Origin: Kitasatospora sp. NBC_01246
GTDB taxonomy: Bacteria; Actinomycetota; Actinomycetes; Streptomycetales; Streptomycetaceae
DNA length: 64,000 bases
NCBI RefSeq assembly: GCF_036226505.1
Contig: NZ_CP108484.1
Location: forward strand, 1,798,001 to 1,862,000
Direction of reading: 5' to 3'
Shown in pieces: positions 17,384 to 30,585 of the stretch. Made by a program: the position numbers and the translations under genes. How positions within the stretch are numbered: position 1 is the stretch's first letter; the number at the start of each line of letters is the position of its first letter. Below the pieces are notes generated by a model. It ran no database searches and was not told the origin of the DNA. It saw only the letters and a program-made list of their open reading frames with translations.

Positions 17384-18433
17384 CTAGATCGCCGGACCGA
17401 GGCCCGGACCGTGGTCCCGGTCCCGGTCGGAGTCCTCGTCGGAGTCCCGGTCCGGGTCCCGGGCCGGACGGGGTGCGGGGACCGGCGCGTCGGCGGCCGC
17501 CCAGGACTGCGGATCGGCCCAGGCGGCCAGGGTGCGGCGGGTCTCGAAGCGGTGCGGCCGGCCGGTCAGCGGGTCGGTGAACTCGACCACGGAGGCGAGT
17601 AGTTGCAGCGGCCGGCGGAAGTCGTCCGGGGCCGGCTCGGGCAGCACCACCGGGTACACCGGATCCCCCAGGATCGGCACCCCGAGGCCGCTCATGTGCA
17701 GCCGCAGCTGGTGGGTGCGCCCGCTGAGCGGCCGCAGCCGGTAGCGGCCCAGACCGTCCCGGTGCTCGACCAGGTCGATCCGGCTCTCGCTGTTGGGCGG
17801 GGCGTCCAGCTCCCGCGCCGCGATCACGCCGCGCTCCTTGACGATGTGGCTGCGGACCGTACGGGGCAGCGCGAGCGCCGGATCGTGCGGTGCGACGGCC
17901 TGGTACTCCTTGCGCACCAGCCGGTCCCGGAAGAGCGTCTGGTAGGCGCCCCGGTCCTCCGGCCGCACCACGAACATCGCCAGGCCCGCCGTCAGCCGGT
18001 CCAGCCGGTGCGCCGGGCTGAGCGCGGGCAGGTCGAGCCCGTGCCTCAGCCGGGAGAGCGCCGTCTCGACGACGTGCCGGCCGCGCGGGGTGGTTGCCAG
18101 GAAGTGCGGCTTGTCGACCACCACCAGGTGGTCGTCCCGGTACAGCACCTCCAGCTCGAACGGGACGGGGACCTCCGCGGGCAGGTCCCGGTAGAGCCAG
18201 AGGTGACCGGCGGGGCGGAACGGCTCCTCCGGCCCGATCGGGCCGTCCACGCCGACGATCTCACGCCCGCGCAGCAGCGCGTCGATCCGCGCCGGGTCGA
18301 CGGTCGGCAGCCGCTCGGCCAGGTAGGCGCGCACCGTCGGCCACGGCCCCTCGGCGGGCAGCCGCAGGTGCACCGGGTCCACCCCGCGGCGCTGCGGGAG
18401 GGGTGCGGTCGGTGCCTTGCGCTTGCGTCTCAT
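17384..18433 (-). CDS. RluA-family pseudouridine synthase
   Basis: A protein of 349 residues. The catalytic aspartate is in SPAHRLDRLTAG (about 188-199), followed by RKEYQAVAP and GRTHQLRLHMSGLGVPI. It should isomerise uridine in rRNA or tRNA. The C-terminus (after about residue 318) is a charged low-complexity tail of Asp-Arg repeats encoded by a GGTCCC-type repeated tract at 17400-17470; it lies outside the catalytic fold and probably varies between strains. The target position cannot be inferred. Confidence 0.9.
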   Translation of the reverse strand: MRRKRKAPTAPLPQRRGVDPVHLRLPAEGPWPTVRAYLAERLPTVDPARIDALLRGREIVGVDGPIGPEEPFRPAGHLWLYRDLPAEVPVPFELEVLYRDDHLVVVDKPHFLATTPRGRHVVETALSRLRHGLDLPALSPAHRLDRLTAGLAMFVVRPEDRGAYQTLFRDRLVRKEYQAVAPHDPALALPRTVRSHIVKERGVIAARELDAPPNSESRIDLVEHRDGLGRYRLRPLSGRTHQLRLHMSGLGVPILGDPVYPVVLPEPAPDDFRRPLQLLASVVEFTDPLTGRPHRFETRRTLAAWADPQSWAAADAPVPAPRPARDPDRDSDEDSDRDRDHGPGLGPAI

Positions 18434-18554
18434 CTCACCGCCACCCTAACCGGGGCCACCGCGGCTCCCGGGGCCCGGCCGGATGCCCGAGGTGCCGGGG
18501 ACGGCCGGGCCGGTGGAGAGTGGACAGTGGGCCCCGCCCACCGGAGGTGTACGC

Positions 18555-19646
18555 GTGACCAGAGACGGCCCGGAGGACGCGCTGCCGGCGTTGCGCCTGC
18601 CCCGGCGGGCCAAGCGGCTACTCGGCTGCGCGTTCCTGCTGCTGGTCGCGGCCGTGGTGGCCGACCTGATCACCGGGCCGGGGACGACGCTCTCCCCCGT
18701 GCTCGCGGTGGCGCCGATGCTGGCGGGGGCGATCACCCGCTCGGCCCGGGTGCCCCTGTTCGCTGGGGCGGTCGCCACCGCCGCCGTGGTGCTGCTGGAG
18801 CTCAGCAACAGCGGGCTGCCGCTGTCCGTGCACCTCGCCGCGCTGATCACCGTCCTGGCCGCCACCCTGGCCAGTGCCGCCAACGTCGTCCTGGTGGCGG
18901 CCCGGGAGCGCGAACTCACCCAGGTCCGGACGGTGGCCGAGGCGGCGCAGCGGGCCCTGCTGCGCCCGCCGCCGGAACGGATCGGACCACTGCGGGTGGC
19001 CGTGCGGTACGCCGCCGCGGCGGCCGAGGCGCGGATCGGCGGGGACCTCTACGAGGTGGTGGACACCCCGCACGGGATCCGGATCCTGCTGGGGGACGTC
19101 CAGGGCCACGGGCTCCCGGCGGTGGAGACCGCCACGGACGTGCTGGGCGTGTTCCGGGAGGCCGCGCGGACCGAGCCCGACCTGGTCCGGGTGGCGGAGC
19201 GGCTGGACGCCGCGCTGTCCGAGCGCCGGGTCAACGAGCGCTTCGCGACCGCCTTCCTGCTGGACGTGGCCCCGGCCGGCGGGCCGGCCCGTTTCGTCAA
19301 CTGCGGGCATCCGCACCCGCTGCTGCGCCGCGCCGGCCGGGTGACCGAGCTGGCTCCGCCGCTGCACGCCCCGCCGCTGGGCCTGCTCGGGCTGATCGGC
19401 GGGCACTACCGGGCGGGCGGCTTCGAGCCGCTCCCGGGGGACCTGCTGATCCTCTACACCGACGGCGTCTCGGAGGCCCGCGACACCGCGGACCGGTTCT
19501 ACCCGCTGGCGGAGCGGCTCGCCGCGCTGCCGGCGACTGGCCCCGGGGACGTCCTGGACGCGCTGCTCGCCGAGGTCGGCGACTGGGTCGGCACCGCCGG
19601 GCCGACCGACGACGCGGCGCTCCTCGCCCTGCGCTGGGAGCAGTGA
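18555..19646 (+). CDS. membrane-anchored SpoIIE-type PP2C phosphatase
   Basis: A protein of 363 residues starting at a GTG seven bases after ACCGGAGGT; the frame is open further upstream, but that start lacks such a site. About four hydrophobic helices (about 22-120) anchor it, followed by a phosphatase domain (about 145-360) with ARIGGDLYEVV, LLGDVQGHGLPAVE, NCGHPHPLL, LYTDGVSEARD and GPTDDAALLAL. It is likely a membrane RsbU/SpoIIE-like regulator of anti-sigma factor antagonists. No sensor domain other than the membrane part is visible, and no anti-sigma partner is adjacent. Confidence 0.9.
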   Translation: MTRDGPEDALPALRLPRRAKRLLGCAFLLLVAAVVADLITGPGTTLSPVLAVAPMLAGAITRSARVPLFAGAVATAAVVLLELSNSGLPLSVHLAALITVLAATLASAANVVLVAARERELTQVRTVAEAAQRALLRPPPERIGPLRVAVRYAAAAAEARIGGDLYEVVDTPHGIRILLGDVQGHGLPAVETATDVLGVFREAARTEPDLVRVAERLDAALSERRVNERFATAFLLDVAPAGGPARFVNCGHPHPLLRRAGRVTELAPPLHAPPLGLLGLIGGHYRAGGFEPLPGDLLILYTDGVSEARDTADRFYPLAERLAALPATGPGDVLDALLAEVGDWVGTAGPTDDAALLALRWEQ

Positions 19647-19667
19647 GCGCTGTCCCGGGAGCGGTGA

Positions 19668-19763
19668 GCCCCGGCCCGGGTACGGTGGATCACCGGCACC
19701 TTCGAGCTGTCGGTGGACCACGAGGGCGGCCACACCTACGCCCTGGAGTACGAGCTGGGCTGA
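19668..19763 (+). pseudogene. short gene remnant (C-terminal fragment)
   Basis: A stretch of 31 codons with strongly GC-rich third positions runs into a TGA, ending FELSVDHEGGHTYALEYELG. It has no start codon, and an in-frame stop lies just upstream at 19665-19667. It looks like the tail of a former protein-coding gene between the phosphatase and the DUF5995 gene. I do not recognise the family, and chance cannot be excluded. Confidence 0.35.
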
Positions 19764-19869
19764 CGGCACCGGGCGCGCACCGGCCCGGCCTCCGCGCGGC
19801 GCCCGACCGTTCACCCGGGCCACTGTCACGATGATGCGATCAGTGCACGATCGACATCGGAGGGTGACG

Positions 19870-20733
19870 ATGCCCGGTACGGCGGCCTCGGTGACGGGGG
19901 CGGGAGCAGGGGCACCGGCAACGCGGACGGTCGACGAGGTGCTCGGCCGGCTGCGGGCGATCGGGGCCGGACTGCCCCTGGACGACGGCGTGGCGGTGTT
20001 CAACCGGATGTACCTCACCGTCACGGACGCGGTGCGCCGCCGGCTGGCGCGCCCGGAGCACTCACGCGGCGCCCCGGACCGCCTTGGCCGCCCGTACTTC
20101 GCCGACCCGGCCGGGATGGCCGAGCTGGACGTGGTCTTCGCCGGGCGCTACCTGCTGGCCCTGGACGCCGAGGCGGCCGGGCGGCCGGTACCGGCCTGCT
20201 GGCGGCCGCTCTTCGCCCTGCGGGCGCACCGGGGCGTGCACCCGCTGCAGTTCGCGCTGGCCGGGATGAACGCCCACATCCAGCACGACCTGCCGCTCGC
20301 CGTGCTCGACACCTGCCGGCGGCTCGGCTGCGGGCCCGAGCGGCTCGCCGGGGACTACCACCGGGTCAACGACCTGCTGGCCGGGGTGGAGACGGCCGTC
20401 CGGGAGCAGCTGATGCCCGGGCCGGACGCCCTGGAGCGGGCCGAGCCGCTGACGCACCTGCTGGGCACCTGGTCGGTCGACACCGCCCGCGAGGCGGCCT
20501 GGGCGACCGTCCGCGCGCTCTGGCAGCTGCGCGGCGTGCCGTCGGCCGCCGCGGCGCTCGCCGCCGCGCTGGACACCTCGGTCGGCCTGCTCGGCCGCGC
20601 CCTGCTCACCCCGCTCGGCCCGGACCGGCCCCGCGCCGGGGGCGCGGCACCCCCGGCGGACGGGCCGCCCGCTCCCGAGCGGCCGACGGCCGGCCGGCTC
20701 CCCGTGGCGAGGAACCGGCCGGCCGTCGGTTGA
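19870..20733 (+). CDS. DUF5995-family protein
   Basis: A protein of 287 residues beginning at an ATG just after a GGAGGG site. It matches the DUF5995 pattern: LPLDDGVAVFNRMYLTVTDA, AELDVVFAGRYLLALDA, CWRPLFALRAHRGVHPLQF and FALAGMNAHIQHDLPLAVL. The helical fold with conserved His and Asp in NAHIQHD suggests metal binding, but no activity has been established to my knowledge. A proline- and glycine-rich tail follows residue 255. The neighbouring guaB1 is convergent. Confidence 0.82.
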   Translation: MPGTAASVTGAGAGAPATRTVDEVLGRLRAIGAGLPLDDGVAVFNRMYLTVTDAVRRRLARPEHSRGAPDRLGRPYFADPAGMAELDVVFAGRYLLALDAEAAGRPVPACWRPLFALRAHRGVHPLQFALAGMNAHIQHDLPLAVLDTCRRLGCGPERLAGDYHRVNDLLAGVETAVREQLMPGPDALERAEPLTHLLGTWSVDTAREAAWATVRALWQLRGVPSAAAALAAALDTSVGLLGRALLTPLGPDRPRAGGAAPPADGPPAPERPTAGRLPVARNRPAVG

Positions 20734-20778
20734 CCGTGCGTCGGGCGCCTGGTCCCCACTCGGTCCGGACCGCCGCGA

Positions 20779-24553
<3,775 letters not shown>

Positions 24554-24616
24554 GGCGACGGGGCACCGCGGCCCGGGCGGGCCTTCCGCGGGCGGGTTCG
24601 GCGGTGAGCGGGTGAA

Positions 24617-24664
24617 GCCGTGGGCGGGCCGAGCCGTGGGCGGGCCGGCTGAGGGCGGGTCAGC
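24617..24664 (-). repeat. 16-bp tandem repeat at the end of the FtsX-like gene
   Basis: Two near-identical 16-bp units GCCGTGGGCGGGCCGA/G (24617-24648) and a degenerate third (24649-24664) lie at the 3' end of the permease gene. The third unit holds the gene's stop codon (24660-24662). Confidence 0.65.
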
Positions 24665-26888
24665 CGTTGCGGGCCGCCTCCGGGCCGGTCAGCCGCCTCA
24701 GCAGCGGGAGCGTCGAGGCGATGATCCCGAGCGAGGCCGCCAGCCCGAGCGCCACCAGCGCGAAGTACACCGCCCCCGGTGACACCAGGTCGTAGTGCAT
24801 CTGCGACGTGAGGAACATCGCCGCCGCCCCGAACCCGGTGCCGGTCGCGATCACCGACACCACCAGCAGCGGCAGCGCGCTCTCCAGCCCGACCACCCGT
24901 CGCAGCAGGCCGAGCGGCGCCCCGGTGAGCCGCAGCATCGCGAACGGGCGCCGGCGGTCCGAGAGGCCCGCCACCACGCTGACCGCGAGGCTGCACCCGG
25001 CGATCGGCAGCGTGGTCAGCAGCACCACGTTGGCCAGCTGCCGCCAGCCGGCCAGCTGCTTCTGCTGGCTGGAGCCCCAGTCGCCGACCGTCCGCGCCCG
25101 GTACTGCGGGTACGCCTCGGTCAGCAGGGTGCGGGTCCGCTCCATGGCCGCGACGGAGCCGTCGGTGGACACGTAGACGTTGCGCACCGGGAGCGCGGCC
25201 GCCTCCTCGGCGGAGACCGGCGCGGCCGGCCACTCGTGCGCGGCATTGGACCTCAGGTCCAGGAAGGCCCACTGCGGGACACCCGCGACGCTCGCACCGG
25301 CCGGGCAGTGGCCGGCCACCGGGGTCTGCGCGAGGTCGTCGCAGAGCACCAGGCTCGGGGAGAAGCCGGGCCGCTCGCCCGGCTCGGCGCCGAGCGCCCG
25401 CGGGTTGTCGTGGCCCACCGTGAGGCCCCGGAACCCCGGCACCGCCCGGAGGTCCGCCAGCAGTCGCTCGGGCAGCGCGTCCGTCATCGGCGGCTCGTCG
25501 ACCATCGCGCCGTGCTCCACCACGACCCGGGTCTGCGGATCCCCGCTGAGCGCGCCGCGGTTCTCGTTGATGGTGCCGATGATGCAGACCGTGGCCGTGG
25601 TGACGAAGAGGGCGAGGACGAGCCCGGCGACCGAGCGGAACCCGGTCCTGGGGTCGTCCGCGAGCCGCCGCACCGCGATCAGTGTGGCCGGGCGGCTGGT
25701 GCGGGCGGCGACGGCCCGGGCCGCGACCATGGTGAGCCAGGGCCCGGCGACCACCAGCCCGAGCATGATCAGCAGGAAGCCGGTCAGATAGGCCGCCGTC
25801 TGCTGGTCGGTGGTGTCCGGGCGGCGGTTCACGAAGAAGCCGAGCTCGGCGAGGCCGGCCAGCAGCGGGACCAGCCGCCAGTGGGTCGGCGGCCTGGGGG
25901 TGACCCGGCGGGTGACCCCCAGCGGGGAGACGGTGACCCGACGCAGCGCCAGCCGGGCCGCGACCGCCGCCGCCACCGGAACGCCGACGGCCACCGCCAC
26001 CGCCTGGAGCGGGGTGAGCGTCAGGTCGTCGAGGAAGAACCGGTCACCGGTGAACGGGACGGTCGCCGCCAGCGGGCGCAGCGCCAGGTGGAGGCCGAAA
26101 CCGAGGACCGTGCCGACGGCGGCGGCCACCGTGGACTCGACCGCCGAGATCAGCGAGATCTGCCCCGGGGTGGCGCCGACCAGCCGCATCGCCGCGTAGC
26201 GCTGCTCTCGGGTGGCGGCGGAGAGCCGGGTGGCGGTGCCGATGAAGACGACCACCGGGAAGATCAGCGCCCCGGCCACGACCGAGAGGATCAGCGTCAT
26301 GGCGTCGCCGCGCGTGCCCGGCCCCGGGCAGTCGTTGTCGCAGCTGGGCGGCAGGACGGTGGCGATGGTGGTGACCTCCCGCGCCCCCGGCATGGTCGAG
26401 ATCTCCGCCGCCGTCCGGCCCGCGACCACGAACAGCGAGTCCGGGGAGGGCAGCGCCGCGTCGCCGAGGACGCCGGCCAGCCGGCCGGGGAAGCGGTCGC
26501 CCAGCTCGCCGGCCGGGGTCCTGCGCAGCAGTTCGGCCAGCGCGGGCGAGACGTAGTACTCCCCGGGCGCGGGCACCGCGTCGAGCCCCGGCGGGACGGG
26601 CGCCGTCGGCCCGGTGGCGGCGACGTCGACCCGCAGGATCTGCTCGCCGTCGTAGTAGTCCCCGTGGGCCCACCACCAGAGCGGGTCCACGGGGGCCGTC
26701 TCGGTCCGGCTCGCCGCGCCGGTGTTGGTCCACACGGCCCGGTCGTTGGCCTGGCCGACGGCGTTGATGCTCGCCAGCGTGGAGAGCAGCAGACCGACGC
26801 CGATCGCCACGGCGGCGGCGATGACGGCCAGCCGGGCCAGGGCCTCCCGCCCGCCGCTGACGGCGAGGCGCAGCGCGAAGGCGATCAT
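24660..26888 (-). CDS. FtsX-like ABC transporter permease
   Basis: A protein of 742 residues with the MacB/FtsX layout: an N-terminal membrane helix (about 18-38), an extracytoplasmic core (about 39-200), membrane helices near 205-310, a second block of helices (about 345-450), a second extracytoplasmic region, and three C-terminal helices. [20 protein letters not shown] and [16 protein letters not shown] are the paired FtsX signatures. It pairs with the ATPase encoded just upstream (ATGA overlap, 26885-26888). Such transporters usually export lipids, peptides or antibiotics, or transduce mechanical force; the cargo is unknown. PadR control fits export of a toxic compound. Confidence 0.9.
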   Translation of the reverse strand: MIAFALRLAVSGGREALARLAVIAAAVAIGVGLLLSTLASINAVGQANDRAVWTNTGAASRTETAPVDPLWWWAHGDYYDGEQILRVDVAATGPTAPVPPGLDAVPAPGEYYVSPALAELLRRTPAGELGDRFPGRLAGVLGDAALPSPDSLFVVAGRTAAEISTMPGAREVTTIATVLPPSCDNDCPGPGTRGDAMTLILSVVAGALIFPVVVFIGTATRLSAATREQRYAAMRLVGATPGQISLISAVESTVAAAVGTVLGFGLHLALRPLAATVPFTGDRFFLDDLTLTPLQAVAVAVGVPVAAAVAARLALRRVTVSPLGVTRRVTPRPPTHWRLVPLLAGLAELGFFVNRRPDTTDQQTAAYLTGFLLIMLGLVVAGPWLTMVAARAVAARTSRPATLIAVRRLADDPRTGFRSVAGLVLALFVTTATVCIIGTINENRGALSGDPQTRVVVEHGAMVDEPPMTDALPERLLADLRAVPGFRGLTVGHDNPRALGAEPGERPGFSPSLVLCDDLAQTPVAGHCPAGASVAGVPQWAFLDLRSNAAHEWPAAPVSAEEAAALPVRNVYVSTDGSVAAMERTRTLLTEAYPQYRARTVGDWGSSQQKQLAGWRQLANVVLLTTLPIAGCSLAVSVVAGLSDRRRPFAMLRLTGAPLGLLRRVVGLESALPLLVVSVIATGTGFGAAAMFLTSQMHYDLVSPGAVYFALVALGLAASLGIIASTLPLLRRLTGPEAARNG

Positions 26889-27571
26889 CGGCCCACCGGG
26901 TCCGCCGAGAGCGAGGTGGCCCGGCCGTCGCGCACGATCGCCTCGCGGTCGGCGTAGGCGGCGACCCGGGGCTCGTGGGTGACCAGGATGACGGTGGTGC
27001 CCTGCTCGCGGGCCGCGCCGACCATCAGCTCCATCACCTGCTCACCGGTCAGCGAGTCCAGCGCGCCGGTCGGCTCGTCGGCGAACAGCACCCGGGGGCG
27101 CGCCACCAGGCCGCGGGCGAGCGCGACGCGCTGCGCCTGACCGCCCGACAGCTCACCGGAGCGGCGCTTCCCCAGGCCGTCCAGCCCCAGCCGGGCGAAC
27201 CAGGGCCGGGCCTCGGCCAGCGCCGCCGCCCGCCGGGTGCCGCTCAGCAGCAGCGGCAGCGCGACGTTCTCCTCGGCGGTCAACTCGGGGACGAGCTGGC
27301 CGAACTGGAAGACGAAGCCGAACCGGTCGCGCCGCAGGGCGCTGCGCCCGGCCTCGTTCATGGTGTCGATCCGCTGCCCGTCGAACAGGACCTCGCCGGA
27401 GGACGGGGTGAGGATGCCGGCCAGGCAGTGCAGCAGCGTCGACTTGCCGGAGCCGCTGGGGCCCATGATCGCGAGCACCTCACCGGCGCCGACGGCCAGG
27501 CTCGCGCCGCGCAGGGCCGGGGTCTCGCCGTAGGCGAGCGTGATGTCGCGGGCCTCGATCAGCGGCGTCAT
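26885..27571 (-). CDS. ABC transporter ATP-binding protein (MacB/LolD type)
   Basis: A protein of 228 residues with Walker A MGPSGSGKST (about 35-44), the Q loop FVFQFGQLVPEL, signature LSGGQAQRVALARGL, Walker B RVLFADEPTGALDS and the switch His in VTHEPR. It supplies energy for the FtsX-like permease encoded downstream. Both ends overlap neighbours by ATGA (27568-27571 with padR and 26885-26888 with the permease), giving a tightly coupled three-gene operon. Confidence 0.94.
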   Translation of the reverse strand: MTPLIEARDITLAYGETPALRGASLAVGAGEVLAIMGPSGSGKSTLLHCLAGILTPSSGEVLFDGQRIDTMNEAGRSALRRDRFGFVFQFGQLVPELTAEENVALPLLLSGTRRAAALAEARPWFARLGLDGLGKRRSGELSGGQAQRVALARGLVARPRVLFADEPTGALDSLTGEQVMELMVGAAREQGTTVILVTHEPRVAAYADREAIVRDGRATSLSADPVGR

Positions 27572-28092
27572 GACCGCACCGCCTCGGCGAGCGCGTCCAG
27601 GCGGGCGGTGGTCAGGTCGATCCAGCGCAGATCGGCCTCCAGGTGGAACAGCCCGTGGTCGGCGAGCAGGGCGTCGACCAGCTCGCCGCCCCGGCGCAGC
27701 TCGGTGAGTTCGCGCATCCGCCGTAGGTGGGCGGCGCGCTGGGTGTCGAGGTACACCTCGGCGTCGCGGCCGAGCATCAGGGCCAGCACCACCTTGGTGA
27801 AGAGCACCGTCTGCAGGCTGGGCTCGGGCGCGACGGGCTCGGTGAGCCAGTGCTCGAACTCCGTCACACCGGCCTCGGTGATCACGTAGCGCTTGCGCTC
27901 GGGGCCGTCGCCGGGCTCGGCCTCGCCGGGCACCACCTTGCCGTCCCGGGCCAGCCGGCCGAGCGTGGCGTAGACCTGGCCGTAGGGCAGGGGCTTGCCC
28001 CGGCCGAAGAAGGTGTCGTAGTCGCGCTTGAGGTCGTAGCCATGGCTCGGCTCTCGCTCCAGCAGCCCGAGAAGGGTCAGGGGAACACTCAT
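27568..28092 (-). CDS. PadR-family transcriptional regulator
   Basis: A protein of 174 residues, of the PadR subtype with a C-terminal Vir-type helical domain. The winged helix has LTLLGLLEREPSHGYDLKRD, LPYGQVYATLGRLARDG and RYVITEAGVTEFEHWL. It is the first gene of the padR-ATPase-permease operon. A symmetric operator sits directly upstream and overlaps the likely -10 region, so it probably represses its own operon until an exported ligand binds. Confidence 0.92.
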   Translation of the reverse strand: MSVPLTLLGLLEREPSHGYDLKRDYDTFFGRGKPLPYGQVYATLGRLARDGKVVPGEAEPGDGPERKRYVITEAGVTEFEHWLTEPVAPEPSLQTVLFTKVVLALMLGRDAEVYLDTQRAAHLRRMRELTELRRGGELVDALLADHGLFHLEADLRWIDLTTARLDALAEAVRS

Positions 28093-28101
28093 GAGAGGAC
28101 C

Positions 28102-28129
28102 ATACACCCGACGTATACCCCGAGTGTAT
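28102..28129 (-). promoter_or_regulatory. symmetric operator upstream of padR
   Basis: ATACAC-N5-GTATAC-N5-GTGTAT forms a dyad exactly centred between 28115 and 28116. The outer arms and the central six bases are perfect, and 11 of 14 positions match between halves. Its left edge lies 9 bp upstream of the padR ATG, and TATACA on the minus strand could be the -10 box. Confidence 0.75.
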
Positions 28130-28543
28130 AGCTGGCGGGAATACGGCTCCGAGCTGCGAAGGCGCTGATCCGTTGGCGGGAGTCGGCCGCTCCGGGAACC
28201 GGCGGGGCGGTGAGCGGGAGGCGGCCCCGCACCGCCTCCCGCGCCACACCGGCGGCCCGACCTGCCCCCACAGCGGGCCGGGCCGACCGCGTCCCCGACA
28301 CCTCTCGGACGCGGCACCCACCAGCCTGCCCCGGCCACCCCACCGGCGCCGAGGGCCGAACGTCCCGGTCGCGCGGCGGGCCCCGGTCCTGACGGCCGGT
28401 CGGCGGGCGGGCGCCGCGGTACGAGCGCGCACGACTCTTGTGCCGCGGCCGGAGCGGAGGGAGATTGAGAGCCGGAGCCCGGCGGACGATCCCGGCCGGG
28501 CGCCCGAGCGCCGCTGCGACCTACCACCCGAGGAGCACGCATC
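28130..28543. other. non-coding stretch between padR and the Rv1733c-like gene
   Basis: About 410 bp of GC-rich sequence with no convincing gene. Open frames here lack ribosome-binding sites and recognisable domains. It should hold the upstream part of the padR promoter at its left end and the promoter of the Rv1733c-like gene at its right end, but I see no clear -35/-10 pair. Confidence 0.5.
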
Positions 28544-29212
28544 GTGTCCAGCACCTCCGGCCCGGTCCGGCCCGCGTCGCTCCCGCGGCGGGCCGGACGG
28601 CAGCTGCGGCAGGCCCTCGGCAGCCACCGCTCCCCCCTGGTCCGGCCGCTGGACCGGTCCCGCGGCCGAGCCTGGTGCACGGCCGCGCTGGCGATCCTGC
28701 TCGCCCTGACCGCCGCCGTCGTCGGCGCGCTGCTCGGCTACCGGACCGTCGGGCGGGACGCCGACGCGGACCTGGCACGGCTGCGCCGGGTCGACGCCGT
28801 GGTGCTCTCCACCGACCGGCACGGAGCCGCCGTGGGAAGCCGCTCGGCGGGCGGCTACCAGGGCAGGGTGGCCGCCGAGGCCACCTGGACCGCGCCGAAC
28901 GGGCAGTGGCGCACCGGCACCATCGAGGTGCACCGGACCGCCGTGGTCGGAACCACCGTCCCCGTCTGGGTGGACGAGGCCGGTCTGGTGACCGATCCCC
29001 CGACCACCCGGGCGGGCGTGGCGATCGAGGCGGTCTGCGTGGGCCTCGCGGGCTTCACCGTCGTCGGCGCGGGCGTCGTGGCCGCCCTCGCCCTGCGCCT
29101 GCGGACCCTCGACCGGCGGGCCGACCTCGCCTGGCAGCGGTCCTGGAGCAGGCTCGAACCGCTCTGGAGCGGCCGCGCGAGCCACAGCCCCGACGGGGCG
29201 CAGGGCGACTGA
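28544..29212 (+). CDS. Rv1733c-like membrane protein
   Basis: A protein of 222 residues starting at a GTG eight bases after GAGGAG. It has two membrane helices, about 45-68 (AALAILLALTAAVVGALLGY) and about 165-185 (VGLAGFTVVGAGVVAALAL), with an extracytoplasmic loop between them containing GRVAAEATWTAPNGQWRTG and PVWVDEAGLVTDPP. This is the pattern of the mycobacterial Rv1733c family, which is numerous in Streptomyces. No function is known. It is convergent with the DUF1275 gene across a perfect palindrome. Confidence 0.82.
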   Translation: MSSTSGPVRPASLPRRAGRQLRQALGSHRSPLVRPLDRSRGRAWCTAALAILLALTAAVVGALLGYRTVGRDADADLARLRRVDAVVLSTDRHGAAVGSRSAGGYQGRVAAEATWTAPNGQWRTGTIEVHRTAVVGTTVPVWVDEAGLVTDPPTTRAGVAIEAVCVGLAGFTVVGAGVVAALALRLRTLDRRADLAWQRSWSRLEPLWSGRASHSPDGAQGD

Positions 29213-29220
29213 CCCCGGCC

Positions 29221-29250
29221 GGGGGCCGCCGGGCCGGCCCGGCGGCCCCC
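29221..29250. terminator. perfect 30-bp palindrome between convergent genes
   Basis: The 15-base half GGGGGCCGCCGGGCC is followed directly by its exact complement. It begins nine bases after the Rv1733c-like stop codon and lies between two convergent genes, so it is probably a bidirectional terminator. Confidence 0.75.
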
Positions 29251-29307
29251 GAAGTCCGCCGCCCGGACCGGCTCCGGGTCCGGGTCCTCCGCCCGACCGT
29301 CGGCGCC

Positions 29308-29991
29308 TCAGGACCCGCCGTCCCACCCGGTCCAGGCCGGGGCGGGGAGGCCGGCGGACGCACGGTGGGTGAGCACGGCGACGGCCACCAGGAGGGCCAG
29401 CGCCAGGGCGAGGGCGATCGGCACATCGGCGTTCAGGACCAGCGCGGCGCCCAGGACGGCACCGCCGAACATCCAGACCGCCGAGGCGAAGCGGCGGATC
29501 CCGGCCAGGTCGGCGGCCAGGCCGGTCAGGGTCATGGTGAGCACGGTGGTGGTGAGGTCGGGCACCTTGAGGGAGCGGACGACGGCGTTCTGCAGCCCCA
29601 TCGCGAACCCGAGCAGACCGGTCAGCGCGTAGCGCGCGGGCTCGCCGGTGTGGCCGGCCAGCGCCGCCAGGGCGGTGCCGAGGGCCACCAGCACCGCCTG
29701 GACGGCGGCGGAGACGACCAGCAGCCGGCCCCGGTGGCCGGGCAGGCGTTCGCTGAGCCGGCCACCGGCGAGCGCGCCCGCCAGGAACGCGCCCAACGCG
29801 GTGAGCGAGGCGGTGGCGGAGAACCCGGCCGCGCCCGCCAGGGCGAAGCCCAGGAAGACCACGTTGCCCGTCATGTTGGCGACGAAGACATGCCCGAGGG
29901 CGAGGTAACTCACCGCGTCCACCAGCCCGGTGACGACGGTGAGCAACAGCAGCATCGGCACCAGCGGGCCGTGCCGGGGGTCGCTCCACAC
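29308..29991 (-). CDS. DUF1275 (YoaK-family) membrane protein
   Basis: A protein of 227 residues with about six membrane helices. Family signatures are TGLVDAVSYLALGHVFVANM with TGN directly after it (about 19-41) and LLGFAMGLQNAVVRSLKVPD with TTTVLTMTLTGL after it. I chose the GTG at 29991 because GGAGGAGG lies seven bases upstream and homology begins just after. No biochemical role is established; the fold suggests a small-molecule transporter. It is divergent from the blaI-like gene. Confidence 0.88.
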   Translation of the reverse strand: MWSDPRHGPLVPMLLLLTVVTGLVDAVSYLALGHVFVANMTGNVVFLGFALAGAAGFSATASLTALGAFLAGALAGGRLSERLPGHRGRLLVVSAAVQAVLVALGTALAALAGHTGEPARYALTGLLGFAMGLQNAVVRSLKVPDLTTTVLTMTLTGLAADLAGIRRFASAVWMFGGAVLGAALVLNADVPIALALALALLVAVAVLTHRASAGLPAPAWTGWDGGS

Positions 29992-30213
29992 AGCTGTCCT
30001 CCTCCGGTTCGCGCGCTCCGGTGGGCTCCGGCGCTCCGTCCGTTCTACGCCCGTCCGCCCGCCCGGGGCACGCCGAACCCCCGCCGGTGCCCGAACGGCT
30101 CCACCGCGCCCACCGGGAGAGCGCCGGACGGGCACCTCGGCCGCCGCCCGTACGATGGGCCGGTGGGCGGCCGGCCAGGGCGGCCGGGTGCGGATGGAAG
30201 GGGCGTTCGGGCG

Positions 30214-30585
30214 GTGTTGCGCGGGTTCGGCGATCTGGAGGCCGAGATCATGGACCGGCTCTGGTCCTGGGGCCGGGCGGCCACCGCCCGCGAGATCGTC
30301 GACGACCTGCTGCTGCGGCGGCCGCTCGCCTACACCACCGTCACCACCGTGGCCGACATCCTGCACACCAAGGGGTGGCTGCGCCGGGAGAAGGTCGGCC
30401 GGGCGTGGGTGTACGAGCCGACCTGCACCCGCGAGGCGTACACCGCCCAACTGATGCACCAGGCACTGGAGACCACCTCCGACCGGGCCGGGGCCCTGCT
30501 GCACTTCGTCGACCGGATGAGCGGGGACGAGGCCTCGGCCCTGCTGGCGGCCCTGGAGCAGGTGAAGGAGCGGGACACCCCGTGA
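30214..30585 (+). CDS. BlaI/MecI-family transcriptional repressor
   Basis: A protein of 123 residues. The winged helix is clear: GDLEAEIMDRLWSWGRATA-like start, REIVDDLLLRRPLAYTTVTT, VADILHTKGWLRREKVGRAW and VYEPTCTREAYTAQLM. The C-terminal dimerisation helix contains SDRAGALLHFVDRMS. It precedes and overlaps an M56 peptidase gene (GTGA), the usual BlaI-BlaR1-like pair of actinobacteria. It probably represses its own operon and is inactivated through the membrane protease. Homology supports the GTG start, although the nearest GGAAGG site is 13 bases away. Confidence 0.9.
   Translation: MLRGFGDLEAEIMDRLWSWGRAATAREIVDDLLLRRPLAYTTVTTVADILHTKGWLRREKVGRAWVYEPTCTREAYTAQLMHQALETTSDRAGALLHFVDRMSGDEASALLAALEQVKERDTP

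Noticed and set aside
28173..28709. A plus-strand open frame in the gap after padR
   Set aside because: It has no ribosome-binding site, an Arg/Pro-rich translation with no domain, and overlaps the Rv1733c-like gene in another frame.
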